From assembly GCA_963764345.1 (NCBI GenBank), contig CAVXSF010000016.1, forward strand, positions 1-64,000: a DNA stretch of 64,000 nucleotides. Reading direction: 5' to 3'. The translations under genes were made by a program, and so were the position numbers. Each line of letters begins with the position of its first letter. Positions within the stretch are counted from its first letter, which is position 1. Source of the DNA: DASQZK01 sp963764345. Its GTDB lineage: Bacteria; Bacteroidota; Bacteroidia; Bacteroidales; GCA-2748055. The notes beneath the pieces are model-generated. The model was not told the DNA's origin, searched no databases, and saw nothing but the letters and a program-made list of their open reading frames with translations. Of this stretch, positions 63,068 to 64,000 are shown in pieces.

Positions 63068-64000
63068 TCAGGCTTTTCTGAGTGTGAAGATAAAGGTGCT
63101 CCCCTTTCCTTCTTCGCTTTCCACCTTGATCTCCCCACCATTTTCTTTGACAAAATCCCGGCAAAGGATCAGTCCCAGGCCTGTCCCTTTTTCATTTGCG
63201 GTGCCTCTTTCCGACCGGACATTCCCAATTTCAAACAATTTGGACAGGTATTCAGATTTGATACCGGTGCCTGAATCTTTAACCCGGACTCTGATAAAAT
63301 CACCGGCTTCTTCACCTTCCAGGGTAACTTTGCCGCCTTCCTCGGTGAACTTCAGTGCATTGGATATCAGGTTTCTCAAAATGGAATTGACCATATCCAT
63401 ATCGGCATTCACCTTCAGATTTTCATCCATGGAGAAAGTCAGTTCAATAGATTTGTTCTCAGCCGTCTGATGATACAGGCTCATAACGCGGGTCACAGGG
63501 TCTTTAAGAAAGAAAGCGGAAGGAGTTACTGTAATCGCCCCGGTTTTGAACCTTGACCATTCGAGAAGGTTCTCAAGCAGAGTGAAAGTATTTTTCGAAA
63601 TATTGTATATGTTACCCGTATACTTGACCATATTTTCCGGGCTGAGTTGGGAGACTTTTTTATGCATGACCTCAGCTGCCATGATGATTGAAGCCAACGG
63701 ACTCCTCAGGTCATGCGCGATGATGGAGAAAAACTTGTCCCTGGTGGCAATTTGTATTCTTAGTTGTTTATTGACTTTATCGATTTCTTCCTGGCTTTGA
63801 AGGAGTGAGTGATAGATCACCCTCGTGGGTTTGACAAAACCCGCCTCAATGTTGGCTTTATAAATCAGGATAAAGGCGAACAGCTTAAAATAATGTCCTG
63901 CCTGGTTAAAAATGCCGTAATTAGAGAAATAGAGGGTGAACATGTACTCACTTAGTATTGTGAATACGATGGATAAGCCAATGAAAAGGAAAATGTCCTT
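63068..64000 (-). CDS. MASE3-type membrane histidine kinase (5' end outside window)
   Basis: The frame runs past the window edge, so the ATG at 63943 is internal. Visible: a hydrophobic helix at the edge, then a segment matching the end of a MASE3 membrane sensor (GHYFKLFAFILIYKANIEAG, FVKPTRVIYHSLL), a short coiled coil (SQEEIDKVNKQL), HisKA with FSIIAHDLRSPLASIIMAA, and HATPase with NLISNALKFTEEGG, SGTGIKSEYLSKLFEIG and GTGLGLILCRDFV. Known: MASE3 is a seven-helix membrane sensor domain. Downstream comes the receiver gene, likely its partner. Confidence 0.9.
   Translation of the reverse strand, partial: KDIFLFIGLSIVFTILSEYMFTLYFSNYGIFNQAGHYFKLFAFILIYKANIEAGFVKPTRVIYHSLLQSQEEIDKVNKQLRIQIATRDKFFSIIAHDLRSPLASIIMAAEVMHKKVSQLSPENMVKYTGNIYNISKNTFTLLENLLEWSRFKTGAITVTPSAFFLKDPVTRVMSLYHQTAENKSIELTFSMDENLKVNADMDMVNSILRNLISNALKFTEEGGKVTLEGEEAGDFIRVRVKDSGTGIKSEYLSKLFEIGNVRSERGTANEKGTGLGLILCRDFVKENGGEIKVESEEGKGSTFIFTLRKA

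Overview
The window looks like a chromosomal segment of a Bacteroidota organism, probably order Bacteroidales or a relative. Supporting signs are type IX secretion (T9SS) cargo with type A and type B C-terminal sorting domains, a PorP/SprF protein beside the type B cargo, a YWTD-free reg_prop/Y_Y_Y sensor kinase, TAnnTTTG-type -7 promoter elements, and many lipoproteins and secreted enzymes. Gene density is moderate and intergenic regions are long and repeat-rich. I see no tRNA, rRNA, CRISPR array or SusC/SusD pair. The first ~1 kb is much richer in G+C and carries FlgD-like sorting domains of a different style, so it may be foreign DNA or an assembly chimera.

Layout. 1-1.0 kb: two incomplete high-GC secreted-protein genes. 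1.05-1.75 kb: low-complexity repeats. 1.76-9.3 kb: a giant papain-like T9SS protease with ten Ig-like repeats, two of them interrupted by FISUMP domains, followed by a LytTR stub and two secreted proteins. 9.4-11.1 kb: a reverse-strand operon of two RibD-C/DHFR-like reductases and a small membrane protein. 11.4-16.1 kb: a membrane-anchored XRE/SnoaL-like fusion, an orphan protein, a stand-alone SecD-like periplasmic protein and a cholesterol-dependent-cytolysin-like lipoprotein whose membrane-binding domain is replaced by a four-repeat module. 16.3-20.6 kb: a frameshifted S15/CocE hydrolase, a candidate structured RNA and a sulfatase lipoprotein. 21.7-27.2 kb: a secreted unknown, an inositol-monophosphatase-like enzyme, an MBL-fold hydrolase, and an AraC / YceI / YgiD group. 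27.8-34.7 kb: a large MBG-repeat adhesin with four indels, then PorP/SprF. 34.7-36.2 kb: a repeat-rich gap with a decayed T9SS tail. 36.2-38.8 kb: SDR, LemA, DUF3137. 38.9-43.5 kb: an alpha-L-rhamnosidase with two frameshifts, and an intact IS256-family element next to its 5' end. 43.9-54.3 kb: M20 amidohydrolase, PAP2 phosphatase, Gfo/Idh-like lipoprotein, DUF1697, GH43-like plus NPCBM lipoprotein, methyltransferase, flavin monooxygenase, DUF998. 54.4-64 kb: a reg_prop hybrid-type sensor kinase without receiver, subtilase, STAS-like protein, SPW protein, an SGNH-like lipoprotein lacking its nucleophile, CheY-like receiver and a MASE3-type histidine kinase cut by the window end.

Functional themes. 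The genes fit a polymer-degrading, surface-active lifestyle: T9SS proteases and adhesins, sulfatase, rhamnosidase and GH43-like enzymes, plus sensors. Three gene-disrupting loci (S15, MBG adhesin, GH78) carry seven single-base indels in otherwise well-conserved frames, so either recent pseudogenisation or residual assembly error must be considered. The most unusual signals are a ~240-bp intergenic repeat present three times, a 140-nt RNA-like structure with a possible pseudoknot upstream of the sulfatase, the re-engineered cytolysin, and the FISUMP-in-Ig protease.
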